NCBI RefSeq assembly: GCF_004363245.1
Contig: NZ_SNYV01000011.1
Coordinates: 248,001 to 312,000 of the forward strand
From: Sphingobacterium yanglingense
GTDB taxonomy: Bacteria > Bacteroidota > Bacteroidia > Sphingobacteriales > Sphingobacteriaceae
Direction of reading: 5' to 3'
DNA: 64,000 nt
A program made the position numbers and the translations under genes. Position 1 is the first letter of the stretch; each line of letters opens with the position of its first letter. This document shows positions 25,708-34,780 of this stretch, in pieces. The notes beneath the pieces were generated by a model. The model saw only the letters and a program-made list of their open reading frames with translations. It made no database searches and had not been told where the DNA came from.

Positions 25708-26304
25708 ATGAAAATCAATTTTCATATCAAGCAGGATTTTATACAGCGCGGTGCTGTGCGAATATCCTCACTTGATAGAACCGTGCTATTCAAAATTTTG
25801 ATGACCATGAAACTAACCGTCCTGTTAATGACGATTTTTACGTTAAGTGTGCAAGCCACAGTCCATGGCCAGCGTGTCGACCTGAAGGTCAATAAGGTTC
25901 GTCTGGACAAAGTGTTTGACGAGATCTACACGCAAAGTGGCTATGCTTTTGTTTTTAATGCAAAGCAACTACGCGCTGCTAAACCTGTAACGGTCGAGCT
26001 TAAAGGTATGCCCGTAGAGCAAGCTATAAAAGCGATACTAGCCGACCAACCCTTTGATTATACCATTGATGAAAAGGTGATTACGATCAGGGAGAAGAAA
26101 ATCGATCCAAAGAAAAGTAAGATCGAAATGACACAATACGAAGATCCGGAAACCAAGGATCTGATTATTGAGGGGACTGTATTGGATGAAGAAACCAAGG
26201 ACCCGATAGAAGGCGTTACCGTAGAGTTGGACAAGCGAGGAGTCAAATTACGGACTCAGTCGGATACGCAGGGCCGATTCAGATTGGTCATTCCTAAACG
26301 TTAA
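25708..26304 (+). CDS. Detached STN plus half-CPD protein of a split SusC receptor (cassette 3, type B)
   Basis: 198 residues. Leader with signal segment (TMKLTVLLMTIFTLSVQATVHGQ), STN (about 56-128), conserved linker IEMTQYEDPETKDLIIEG, then half a CPD domain (TVLDEETKDPIEGVTVEL to SDTQGRFRLVIPKR) and stop at the same structural position as in cassettes 2 and 4. The 62-bp stretch 26113-26174 differs from 17591-17652 at only four bases. The other CPD half begins the barrel gene at 27771. Unlike cassettes 2 and 4, a 129-base gap with a hairpin separates it from the thioredoxin gene. Confidence 0.9.
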   Translation: MKINFHIKQDFIQRGAVRISSLDRTVLFKILMTMKLTVLLMTIFTLSVQATVHGQRVDLKVNKVRLDKVFDEIYTQSGYAFVFNAKQLRAAKPVTVELKGMPVEQAIKAILADQPFDYTIDEKVITIREKKIDPKKSKIEMTQYEDPETKDLIIEGTVLDEETKDPIEGVTVELDKRGVKLRTQSDTQGRFRLVIPKR

Positions 26305-26306
26305 GA

Positions 26307-26336
26307 AATAATTGCTCTTGTGCGATAGCAATTATT
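26307..26336 (+). promoter_or_regulatory. Hairpin between the STN and thioredoxin genes (cassette 3)
   Basis: AATAATTGCT (26307-26316) and AGCAATTATT (26327-26336) form a perfect 10-bp stem just after the STN stop. A second GC-rich near-palindrome (CCTGCGCAGG, about 26347-26360) follows. No T-run is present; it may cause partial termination or protect the STN message. Confidence 0.55.
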
Positions 26337-26433
26337 CGCATATGTTACCCCTGCGCAGGTAATTCAATGCCAACACAAATCGTCAGCGCCAACATGAACA
26401 AACTAAAAAATTAAAGAATAAAAGATTTATTCA

Positions 26434-27774
26434 ATGAATATAAAACGAAAAAGCCGCATCAATAAGTGGCTTTACATCTGGTATAAAATATCTCCCTATA
26501 TATCGAGCTTTATTATCTGGTTTGTCACGATGATAAATCCTGTCGATGCGCAAGAAGTAAGCTCGGTAAATACTATCAATAATGAAAGAAATATATCGCT
26601 CCAAATCGGAGATTCTTTACCTGAGTCGATATGGAAAATGCCTCTGGAGGTAATCCATCATGCTGAGGGAAGACATGTTGTCACACTCAATGATTATCGC
26701 GATAATGAGCTGATCATTCTGGATTTCTGGGCTACATGGTGTGGTGCCTGCATTGGATCAATACAAAAGTATGTTAAAACGGATGGGTATACTGATGCAG
26801 ATATAGCATTCCTCGGTGTCACTTATCAGGACAAGGAAGAAGTCACTAAGTTCAACGAAAGATTTAAGCTCAACTTTCCAACAATAATCGGCGATACAGT
26901 GCTAAGAGCATATTTTCCCTATAGGATAATTCCGCATATCGTAGTCATCCAAAAGGGAAAAGTTTTGACTATTGCCCACTCTGAAATATTGTTACCTGAA
27001 AATGTCCAAAAATTGAAAGGGGGTAAATATGAAGAATATCTTGCAAAGAGCGATATCCTTAATTTTGATAAAACCAAAGTCATCCTGGACCAAAAAAGCA
27101 GTAGAATTAAAGATGCTATAAAATCCAGGACGGTTATAATGGGGCCTATAAGCGGACTTTCAGCGTTTGGATCTTATAAAAAGACTGATAGCACACAGAG
27201 GCTCTACCTAACAAATCATAGTCTGTTGTTTGCAATGTACAAGCTCCTTGATGTTTATTGGCATAACCGGATATTTTTAAAGATAAGTAATGAAGATCAT
27301 TTCGACTACTTCGGTTTCGAAGATCAACAAAAATTTCCTTACACTGTATGGTTAACCAAATATGGCGTTGGCTTAGAATCTATCGCCCCATTGAACATAC
27401 CAAAAAAGGAATTAAAGTGGAATGCATTGATCGCACTGCTCAATACAAATGGATATGACTTTGCAGTCGTTGAGAAAGAAGTTGAAACCAAACTGATATA
27501 TCCAAAAGGAAATAAAAAGTTATATGCGCCAGCGGGCAATGTGACGATTGAGGAACTGTTGAAATCGCTGAACTACCAGCAAATGGATATGCGAAGGGTT
27601 CCAATCTATTTGTCCAGTAATTTAATCGATAAACAGGATCGGATTTCTATAGATCTCCGTAGAATAAGGGATGACCAATATTTACAGAACATATTGTCTA
27701 AATATGGGCTAAAAATCAAAAATCAGCACGCTAAACAATCAATTATAGAGGTAACAGAAAGGAGAAGCTTATGA
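26434..27774 (+). CDS. Secreted thioredoxin/TlpA-like protein inside the split receptor (cassette 3, type B)
   Basis: 446 residues. Long basic N terminus and hydrophobic segment (about 22-40, ending VDAQ) act as signal peptide or anchor. Type B segment QIGDSLPESIWKMPLEVIHH, then LIILDFWATWCGACIG (Cys103, Cys106) and RIIPHIVVI. The C-terminal 250 residues are poorly conserved with the other copies but keep the terminal pattern ILSKYGLKIKNQHAKQSIIEV of DUF3738-like regions. It ends in an ATGA overlap with the barrel gene. Function inferred as periplasmic thiol exchange. Confidence 0.88.
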   Translation: MNIKRKSRINKWLYIWYKISPYISSFIIWFVTMINPVDAQEVSSVNTINNERNISLQIGDSLPESIWKMPLEVIHHAEGRHVVTLNDYRDNELIILDFWATWCGACIGSIQKYVKTDGYTDADIAFLGVTYQDKEEVTKFNERFKLNFPTIIGDTVLRAYFPYRIIPHIVVIQKGKVLTIAHSEILLPENVQKLKGGKYEEYLAKSDILNFDKTKVILDQKSSRIKDAIKSRTVIMGPISGLSAFGSYKKTDSTQRLYLTNHSLLFAMYKLLDVYWHNRIFLKISNEDHFDYFGFEDQQKFPYTVWLTKYGVGLESIAPLNIPKKELKWNALIALLNTNGYDFAVVEKEVETKLIYPKGNKKLYAPAGNVTIEELLKSLNYQQMDMRRVPIYLSSNLIDKQDRISIDLRRIRDDQYLQNILSKYGLKIKNQHAKQSIIEVTERRSL

Positions 27775-30700
27775 AAACGACTTACTTAATATTCTTGCTT
27801 TTCATTTTTATCAAGACGGTGAACTGCCAGGCTCAGGTAAAAAAGACAAATATCACCGACGTAGATAGCTTGACCTTGACGCATATCAGATACAAAACTG
27901 TTAAGATTGCATTGAGTCAGCTGCTTAAAGACAGGTTTGTCACTTTGGTCAGCAAAGATAATATGCTCGAAACGGTTACAATTAATACAGGATATCAGAA
28001 AATAAATCAGCGTATATCCTCAGGCGCAGTCGATAAAATAGATCTCCGACGAAGCAGGGATGTACACGCTAGCAATATATTCCAGAAGTTAGAAGGCAAT
28101 TCACCGATCCTATTCGATAAGACGGGCGACAGCAAACGGTCGATGACTATCCGTGGATTGAGCAGTATCAATAATACAAATCTTCCCCTCATCGTGCTCG
28201 ATAATTTTCCCTACGAAGGTGATCCGAACTGGATCAATCCTGAAGATATCGACGATATCACAATATTAAAAGATGCTGCTGCATCGGCTATTTGGGGTAC
28301 TCGTGCAGGGAACGGAGTTATAGTAATCACGACGAAAAAAGGGAAATATAATTCCCCGAATCGGGTCACAATAGCAAGCGGTGTGCAGGTTCAGAATAAA
28401 CCGAACCTTTATTCGTTAAATCGGATTTCTTCTTCGGGTGTTGTAGATCTCGAAAACTTCCTGTTTGAAAAAGGCCGTTATGATAATCAAAATTCCTTCA
28501 ACATGCCTTATCTTTCGCCTGTAGTAGAGCATTTAATAGCCATTAGAGAGGGGATAGGAGATAAAAAGGATCATGAGCAGGCTATAGCGAACTACAGAAA
28601 ACTTGATGTCAGGGACGATTATAGTAAGTATATGTACCGAACGGCTGTCAACCAATATCAGAACTTAAGTATTGAAGGCGGTAGTAGGAATTTGCGTTAC
28701 CAATTTTCTGCGCGGATGGACAACAATACCGGCACACTGGATGAAAAGCTGAAGAAGAATTTAATAAGGACGTTTATTGAGATTGAACTGCATCCAAAGA
28801 TCAGGCTTTCAACTGACCTTCAATATGTAGACAATAATTTTAAAGAAGGAAGAACTGCTTATAGTCCATCAAACGGTAGACCATACCTCATGCTTGCAGA
28901 CAACGATGGCAATCCAATTAGACAAGCTAAAAATAGGGTAGGATATCTTGACACTGTAGGGCAAGGGCTCTTAAATGACTGGTTCGAATACCCGCTTATA
29001 GAATACAAAAAAAAGCATTCTATACTCGCATCAAATATGGTACTGGCAAATGTGACAGCTGATATCAAACTCTTGAAGGGCCTGAATCTGCAGGGGAACT
29101 ATGGTTTTCAGTTTGTATCCACCCGGGATAAGCAACGTTATGATGAGGATAGTTACATGGTCAGAAATCTGATCAATTCCTATGCTGCGGTAGACTATGC
29201 TAAACGAACCGTAACATCGGCAATTCCTACTGGCGGTATTCTGGATCAGTCTGATCAGATACAAAAGACGCATAATGTGAGATTTGGTGTAAACTATGAA
29301 AAGAGGTGGCGGGGTTTGTTGTTTACAGCTTTACTAGGAACGGAGTGGAGACAGGCAAATGCCGAGAGTGCGCAATACAGATTCTATGGATTTGATCCCG
29401 ACACGTATACTGTTTCAAAAGTAGATTACCGAAACCCATACACTCACTTTATTGATAAATCGACCATTTATGTTCCATATTTAGATGATAAGCACCTTAA
29501 AATAAATCGTTCAAGATCTCAATATGCAAATGCATCGGTCTCTTATAACGGAAGATATGTCCTGACAGGAAGTGTTAGGCGGGACGCTTCAAATCTATTT
29601 GGTGTAAAAACGAATGAAAGGTGGCAGCCGCTATGGTCTATCGGCTACAAATGGAATCTTTCGGAAGAGCGTTTCTTTAAGATTGCATGGATAGATGCGC
29701 TGAGCTTACGCGGATCATATGGTATCAGTGGAAATGTGGATCAATCGCGCTCAGCCATTACAACTATTCGCTACACAAACCCGGACCGTTATACCAATTT
29801 ACCACAGGCCATTATTTCACAGTACAGCAACCCTGATCTAAGGTGGGAAAAAAATACAATATGGAATACTGGAATTGATTTTTCATTTATGTCGGGTAAG
29901 ATCAATGGTTCTCTGGACTATTACAAAAAATGGGGAACTGACCTTTTTGGCAGGTATCCCGTGGATTATACGGCTATACCAAACAAGGGCGTACTTCGGA
30001 ATATTGCCGCAATGAAAGGCAATGGTGTTGACCTGAAACTCAATGGAAATATTCCATTTGGAAATCGTGTTTTCTTTACGCCCCAGTTTATGATCAATTT
30101 CAATACCGATAAAGTTACCGATTATTATTATGAGGGCAATTATGCTTATGAGTTTTTAAGTTATGGTACTTCAGTAACGGGACAGGTAGGCTATCCGGTA
30201 TATTCTATTCTCACATATAAGTGGAATGGGCTGGACGCTAACGGAAATCCTGTCGGGGAACTGGATGGTCAGCGTTCGATCGATTATCCAAACATCAAAT
30301 TGCAGGATAAATCTGTACTCGAATACAAAGGTACTGTAGTTCCGCGCTATTCGGGTTATTTTAACCCCGGTATGTCTCTCGGAAACGTTGATGTCTCCGC
30401 CAGTTTTCTATATAAATTAGGCCATATATTTAGGCGGACGCCAGTAGGATATAATGAACTGATTGCCATGGGTGGATTAGGTGATGGTAGCGGAGATTTT
30501 GACCGTAGATGGAAAGTGAGCGGTGACGAAAACAAAACAGATATACCTTCTTTTATTTACCCTGTTGATACTGAGCGCAGCTCTTTCTATCAAAGTTCTT
30601 CCATTTTAGTTGAAGATGCAAGCCATATACGTTTACAGAATCTTTCTGTAGGATATAAATTCAGGATCAATAAAACTGTTGCTGGAAGGCTATTCTGCAA

Positions 30701-30818
30701 TGCCACTAATCTTGGAATTATTTGGAGAAAGAACAATAAAGGAATTGATCCCGATTACCTTTCACAATTCAGGCCTAAGAAACAGATTTCTCTAGGCATT
30801 AATTTGACTTATAATTAG
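27771..30818 (+). CDS. SusC-type receptor lacking STN: half-CPD, plug and barrel (cassette 3, type B)
   Basis: 1015 residues. Signal peptide (YLIFLLFIFIKTVNCQA), a degenerate second half of CPD (LTLTHIRYKTVKIAL to LETVTINTGYQ), plug (TIRGLSSINNTNLPLIVLDN; ITILKDAAASAIWGTRAG) and barrel ending KQISLGINLTYN. The CPD half is the most degraded of the three split copies: the usual F..GY is HIRYKT. It overlaps the thioredoxin stop by 4 nt and is followed by SusD after 5 bases. Confidence 0.92.
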   Translation: MKTTYLIFLLFIFIKTVNCQAQVKKTNITDVDSLTLTHIRYKTVKIALSQLLKDRFVTLVSKDNMLETVTINTGYQKINQRISSGAVDKIDLRRSRDVHASNIFQKLEGNSPILFDKTGDSKRSMTIRGLSSINNTNLPLIVLDNFPYEGDPNWINPEDIDDITILKDAAASAIWGTRAGNGVIVITTKKGKYNSPNRVTIASGVQVQNKPNLYSLNRISSSGVVDLENFLFEKGRYDNQNSFNMPYLSPVVEHLIAIREGIGDKKDHEQAIANYRKLDVRDDYSKYMYRTAVNQYQNLSIEGGSRNLRYQFSARMDNNTGTLDEKLKKNLIRTFIEIELHPKIRLSTDLQYVDNNFKEGRTAYSPSNGRPYLMLADNDGNPIRQAKNRVGYLDTVGQGLLNDWFEYPLIEYKKKHSILASNMVLANVTADIKLLKGLNLQGNYGFQFVSTRDKQRYDEDSYMVRNLINSYAAVDYAKRTVTSAIPTGGILDQSDQIQKTHNVRFGVNYEKRWRGLLFTALLGTEWRQANAESAQYRFYGFDPDTYTVSKVDYRNPYTHFIDKSTIYVPYLDDKHLKINRSRSQYANASVSYNGRYVLTGSVRRDASNLFGVKTNERWQPLWSIGYKWNLSEERFFKIAWIDALSLRGSYGISGNVDQSRSAITTIRYTNPDRYTNLPQAIISQYSNPDLRWEKNTIWNTGIDFSFMSGKINGSLDYYKKWGTDLFGRYPVDYTAIPNKGVLRNIAAMKGNGVDLKLNGNIPFGNRVFFTPQFMINFNTDKVTDYYYEGNYAYEFLSYGTSVTGQVGYPVYSILTYKWNGLDANGNPVGELDGQRSIDYPNIKLQDKSVLEYKGTVVPRYSGYFNPGMSLGNVDVSASFLYKLGHIFRRTPVGYNELIAMGGLGDGSGDFDRRWKVSGDENKTDIPSFIYPVDTERSSFYQSSSILVEDASHIRLQNLSVGYKFRINKTVAGRLFCNATNLGIIWRKNNKGIDPDYLSQFRPKKQISLGINLTYN

Positions 30819-30823
30819 AAAAA

Positions 30824-32179
30824 ATGAAAACGTTCAACTATTTTTTATATCTATTGATCATTCTTCAGATTTCATGTAAAAATTTCTTGGATGAAAAACC
30901 TGATGCCAGTCTAAAAGAAGCCAATAGCCTCGAAGACCTTGATGCGCTATTGAACAATACTAAGGTCATGAATTATTATAGCATGGGACTTGGCGAGGCT
31001 TCTGCTGATAATTATTACGTCGACAAATCTAGCTGGGAAGCATTTGATCAGCACGAAAGACAGTTGTATACATGGGGAGAAGAAATCTTCTACCAGTTTT
31101 ATCTCAATCCTTGGCTGGATCATTATAAGACCATATATTACAGCAATCATGTATTAGCCAAATTGGATAAGATCGCTTCTGAGAAGAAAATAGAGGGGCG
31201 TGCAAAGGAGCTTAGGGGAAAGGCATTGTTCTTTAGGGCATTTGGTCACTATAAGTTGCTTTCCCTCTTTTCTAAAGCCTATGATATAGAAGCTTCTAAA
31301 ACTGATCTTGGCATCCCTTTAAGGCTGAGTGATGATTTTAACATACCTTCCGAAAGGGGAACAGTTGAGGCATGTTATCAACAGATACTAAAGGATCTTC
31401 ATGAAGCAGAAAGTTTATTGCCATTGAAATCAGATAATATTCACTTACCGTCAAGGATATCAGCTTATGTGTTACTTTCATGGATTTATCAGGCACGAGC
31501 TGAATTTGATCAATCAATTCTGTATGCACAGGAAGCACTTGAAATCGATAGCAAACTTAAAGATTATAAAGACTATTCACAGGAAGCCAGATATCCGTTT
31601 TTTGGTTTTGATGACGAAATCGTTTATATAGTGGCCGGAGGAGGAATCTATAACATGCTTGGAAAGTCCTATTGTAAAATTGATACACTATTATATTCTT
31701 CATATGACATACATGATCTTAGAAAGAAGCTGTTTTTTGAAAGAAATAAAGATGGATCTTATAATTTCAAGGGGTCTTACGTCGGTTCCCGAGGACTTTT
31801 TATGGGACTTACAGTAGCGGATGCCTACCTCAATCTGTCGGAAGGATTAATACGGCTGAATAAAACAGAGGAGGGCCTGAGATTTCTTGAAATTTTCCAA
31901 CGTCATCGTTATGATGAGACTTATAACCCGCCGCTTGCGTCCATGTCGCAAGAGAGCGCCTTAAAACTAGTTTTGGAAGAGAGACGAAAGGAATTTATCA
32001 TGCGGGATTCCCGATGGGGGGATATCAAACGGTTAAATAAGATTGATGATGGGTTGATTATTCCTGCTCGCAAGTTAGGTGACAGCGAGTTTTCGCTTAA
32101 GAGAAATGATAACAGATATGCGTTGCCATTACCTGCTGAAATCATTGAACTGACAGGCATGCCCCAAAACCCAAGATAA
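30824..32179 (+). CDS. SusD/RagB-type outer-membrane lipoprotein (cassette 3)
   Basis: 451 residues; lipobox LQISC (Cys about 18), then FLDEKPDASLKEANSLEDLD, RGKALFFRAFGHYKLLSLFS, AYLNLSEGLIRLNK and the C-terminal LEERRKEFIMRDSRWGDIKRLN. Ends MPQNPR. It is the last gene of cassette 3; the usual terminator position is occupied by a group II intron relic that starts two bases after the stop codon. Confidence 0.93.
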   Translation: MKTFNYFLYLLIILQISCKNFLDEKPDASLKEANSLEDLDALLNNTKVMNYYSMGLGEASADNYYVDKSSWEAFDQHERQLYTWGEEIFYQFYLNPWLDHYKTIYYSNHVLAKLDKIASEKKIEGRAKELRGKALFFRAFGHYKLLSLFSKAYDIEASKTDLGIPLRLSDDFNIPSERGTVEACYQQILKDLHEAESLLPLKSDNIHLPSRISAYVLLSWIYQARAEFDQSILYAQEALEIDSKLKDYKDYSQEARYPFFGFDDEIVYIVAGGGIYNMLGKSYCKIDTLLYSSYDIHDLRKKLFFERNKDGSYNFKGSYVGSRGLFMGLTVADAYLNLSEGLIRLNKTEEGLRFLEIFQRHRYDETYNPPLASMSQESALKLVLEERRKEFIMRDSRWGDIKRLNKIDDGLIIPARKLGDSEFSLKRNDNRYALPLPAEIIELTGMPQNPR

Positions 32180-32180
32180 T

Positions 32181-32591
32181 GTGTGTCAAGAGCTATGCAT
32201 GTCCGCATAGTGCAACTGTAGTGAGATGAGGACAGACCCCTCGAGTACTGTCTATAGACTCTTAATCAAACCACCTTTTAGTTGCTTTGATTAAGAGTCA
32301 AGGTAATGAGCGTTAAAGTAAAAGGCTTTGTCAGAAGAGTCAGGTGTGTATGAAGAAGACGACGAACAGGAACCATTTATGAGGCGCCGATAGGGGTATA
32401 TGATGTCAAAACCGAGGCTCTTTATCACCGAGGGACAAGCGAAAGAGATACCTTTTTAATGCTTTTGTGGCATCCGCACATTGGAAGATGGGTGCAACAC
32501 CCTCGGTTAGATAACAGGAGCCGTATGACGAAAGAGTGTCACGTATGGTTCTGTAAGAGGCTTGGGGTGAAAGTCCCCTTGCCTACTTGAC
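32181..32591 (+). mobile_element. ORF-less group II intron (RNA relic or mini-intron)
   Basis: The 5' end reads GTGTG (32181), the group II 5' splice-site consensus. Near the 3' end a canonical 34-nt domain V is visible at 32518-32551: GAGCCGTATGACG, AAAG, then pairing back through GTCACGTATGGTTC, with the catalytic AGC triad. Domain VI follows (GGCTTGGGG / CCCCTTGCC around TGAAAGT) and the element ends ...CTTGAC at about 32591. A perfect 14-bp stem (32257-32270 / 32286-32299) belongs to domain I. There is no reverse transcriptase ORF, and at about 410 nt it is shorter than a complete ORF-containing intron (about 2 kb or more), so any mobility would need a protein supplied in trans. The exact ends are uncertain by a few bases. 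Confidence 0.85.
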
Positions 32592-32743
32592 GAAGAATTT
32601 TGACAGAAGTTAGCAATTATTTGTTCCGCTTCGTGGTGTTTTTGGAGTACAACCGAATTCTTTACTTTTTATAAGATGAATTTGGTCGTGCTCCACTTTC
32701 TTTAAATCATTATTCCTATCCATTTATTTTTCCCTAACCAGTA

Positions 32744-32774
32744 TTTGCAAATAGCTTCATTTTCCGTAGTTTTG
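32744..32774 (+). promoter_or_regulatory. Predicted housekeeping-type promoter of sigma gene 4
   Basis: TTTG (32744-32747), 19 bases, TAGTTTTG (32767-32774): an excellent match to the Bacteroidota TTTG / TAnnTTTG consensus. The -7 box is identical to that of sigma gene 1. The ATG lies 39 bases further on. The rest of the interval 32592-32743 shows nothing recognisable. Confidence 0.75.
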
Positions 32775-32812
32775 GGCAGACCATAAATGTCCAAAACTAC
32801 TAGCCGATCTGA

Positions 32813-33418
32813 ATGAAACCTGTTGTCACAGATATTGTAAGTCAAGAAGACGAACTGTTGTCGCAATTGCGTGGTGGCGATTATGCGGCTTACCATCAGC
32901 TTTACGATCGCTATGCTCCCATGATTATGGCACGGATCCGTCGATTGGTATTGGACCGGGAAGTTGCGGAGGAATTGCACCAGGAGGTATTCTTGCAGAT
33001 ATGGACCGAACGTAGAAAACTGCCCGCCGATGTGCCATTCAAGGCTATTTTACTGCATCGGGCAAAACTGCAAGCCTATAAATATTACCATAAAGCATCG
33101 CAAGATCGCGAGATGCGCGCACATCTGATGTCAGTCGCGACCGAGCTTTACGATCAACTGGAAGAGCAGATTAATTTTCAGGAAACGAATGCATCTTTCA
33201 TGGCAGCTATAGCCAAGCTACCTGAGCAACGTCGTAAAGTATTTGTACGGATTAAACTGGAAGGACGATCGTATGAAGAGGCGGCGGAAGAGTTTGGCGT
33301 ATCCATATCGACGATAAAAGACCATATGACCCGTGCGCTTAAATTCCTGCGAACGGAACTGACCCAAGACAACCCATCTCTTCTTTTTTTCCTCTTGGCG
33401 GCTACGCTTTTCAGGTAG
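32813..33418 (+). CDS. ECF sigma factor, FecI-like (cassette 4)
   Basis: 201 residues. Region 2: EELHQEVFLQIWTERRKL and KAILLHRAKLQAYKYYHKAS. Region 4: LPEQRRKVFVRIKLEGRSYE with HTH EFGVSISTIKDHMTRAL, very close to the cassette 2 sigma. Hydrophobic tail PSLLFFLLAATLFR. The FecR gene follows after 85 bases. Confidence 0.93.
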   Translation: MKPVVTDIVSQEDELLSQLRGGDYAAYHQLYDRYAPMIMARIRRLVLDREVAEELHQEVFLQIWTERRKLPADVPFKAILLHRAKLQAYKYYHKASQDREMRAHLMSVATELYDQLEEQINFQETNASFMAAIAKLPEQRRKVFVRIKLEGRSYEEAAEEFGVSISTIKDHMTRALKFLRTELTQDNPSLLFFLLAATLFR

Positions 33419-33503
33419 TTTAAAAATATTTCAAAAAATAATTGTCCCGCGAGCCGTACTTTTTTCTGTTTGTCCACACTGTATAGGTAAAAGAGAAAAA
33501 TAT

Positions 33504-34640
33504 ATGTCAGACATACAGGAGATATATAGTAGGTTTTTAGCTCGCCAGTGTACAGCCGAAGAGGTAGAGCTATTAATGGCGCATTTTGAAGATAAGGAAA
33601 ATGCGGCAGCGATACAGGAGCTGATACAGGCTGAAATAGACCGAACCCATGATGTGGAAATCGAACAGAAAGATATAGCGGCAGCGCATCAAAACTGGGT
33701 TGCATTGAATACCCGTATCCATCAGCAGGGGCGCATACGTAAACTACAACGTTACTGGGTATCCGTCGTAGCGGGTTTATTGTTGATAGCATTAGGTGCG
33801 ACATTTTATTATAAAGTGAATGTGCCTTCGGATGGTGCTGCGATAGTAGCTGCAAATAAGATTGTTCCCGGGACCAATAGAGCCACAGTAACCCTTGCCG
33901 ATGGAAGTATAGTCGATCTGAGTGATGGACATACAGGAGTCGTGGTCAGCGATAACCTGACCTATGAGGATGGTTCTGCCATTTCGGGTGCAACTACATC
34001 GGCCACATTAACTACACCTCGTGGTGGTCAGTATCGCATTACATTGGCCGATGGTACCAAAGTATGGCTCAATGCGGCTTCGTCTTTACAATATCCAGCC
34101 CGTTTTGATGGAGATACGCGCGAGGTTACGCTTAGAGGAGAAGCTTATTTTGAGGTCGCGCACAACGGCCGCCAACGATTTATTGTGAATAGTGGCGAGC
34201 AACGAACAGTAGTAAAAGGTACTAAATTTAATATCAGTGCCTATCCGGATGATCATCAGATAGCCACTACTTTGTTGGAGGGATCGGTAGCTATCCAACT
34301 GAGCCAAGGAACTAAGGATGATGAACTGTTGTTAAAACCAGACCAAGAAGCAGTAGTGAAAGATGGTAAGATGAGCAAAAGATCGGTGGATGCCAATGAA
34401 GCGATGGCCTGGTCACAGGGCAAATTTATGTTTACCGATGCGCCACTACCTGTCATTATGCGGCAGATAGCGCGCTGGTACGATGTAGATGTCACCTACC
34501 TACAACCTGTTGATGATGTCACTTTTACAGGTTCAATATCCCGCTTTGATAATATACAGGATGTGCTACGTAAGTTGGCGCTGACTGACCGTATAAAATT
34601 TGAAACACAGGAAAGGAGGATCATGGTGAAGCGCGAATAA
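33504..34640 (+). CDS. FecR-family anti-sigma factor (cassette 4)
   Basis: 378 residues. Cytoplasmic region FLARQCTAEEVELLMAHF, membrane helix (about 85-103), FecR domain (TLADGTKVWLNAASSLQYP; VVKGTKFNISAYP) and DUF4974-like tail with QIARWYDVDVTY and SISRFDNIQDVLRKL. All blocks intact. Partner of sigma 4 and, by position, of the detached STN protein at 34781. Confidence 0.93.
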   Translation: MSDIQEIYSRFLARQCTAEEVELLMAHFEDKENAAAIQELIQAEIDRTHDVEIEQKDIAAAHQNWVALNTRIHQQGRIRKLQRYWVSVVAGLLLIALGATFYYKVNVPSDGAAIVAANKIVPGTNRATVTLADGSIVDLSDGHTGVVVSDNLTYEDGSAISGATTSATLTTPRGGQYRITLADGTKVWLNAASSLQYPARFDGDTREVTLRGEAYFEVAHNGRQRFIVNSGEQRTVVKGTKFNISAYPDDHQIATTLLEGSVAIQLSQGTKDDELLLKPDQEAVVKDGKMSKRSVDANEAMAWSQGKFMFTDAPLPVIMRQIARWYDVDVTYLQPVDDVTFTGSISRFDNIQDVLRKLALTDRIKFETQERRIMVKRE

Positions 34641-34655
34641 AGACCTGATAACAGC

Positions 34656-34718
34656 CCCTTTGTAAGCTTAAAGAAAAACCGAATTCTGTTCGTACCAGAA
34701 TCCGGTTTCATAAAAGGG
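34656..34718 (+). promoter_or_regulatory. Conserved FecR-receptor intergenic hairpin, two-stem form (cassette 4)
   Basis: Outer CCCTTT (34656-34661) / AAAGGG (34713-34718); inner CCGAATTCTG (34679-34688) / CAGAATCCGG (34696-34705) with the same A-C mismatch position as cassette 3 and loop TTCGTAC. The stems differ in sequence from cassettes 2 and 3 but the architecture is the same. Confidence 0.6.
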
Positions 34719-34780
34719 CCTGTACAACAAAAAATAAGTTGACAACTAACATTTTTATTTAAACCCTAATAATCAAAGAT

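Noticed and set aside
33178..33855. Minus-strand open frame of 225 codons
   Set aside because: It lies opposite the end of sigma gene 4 and the start of FecR 4, both strongly supported; the length is a coding shadow.
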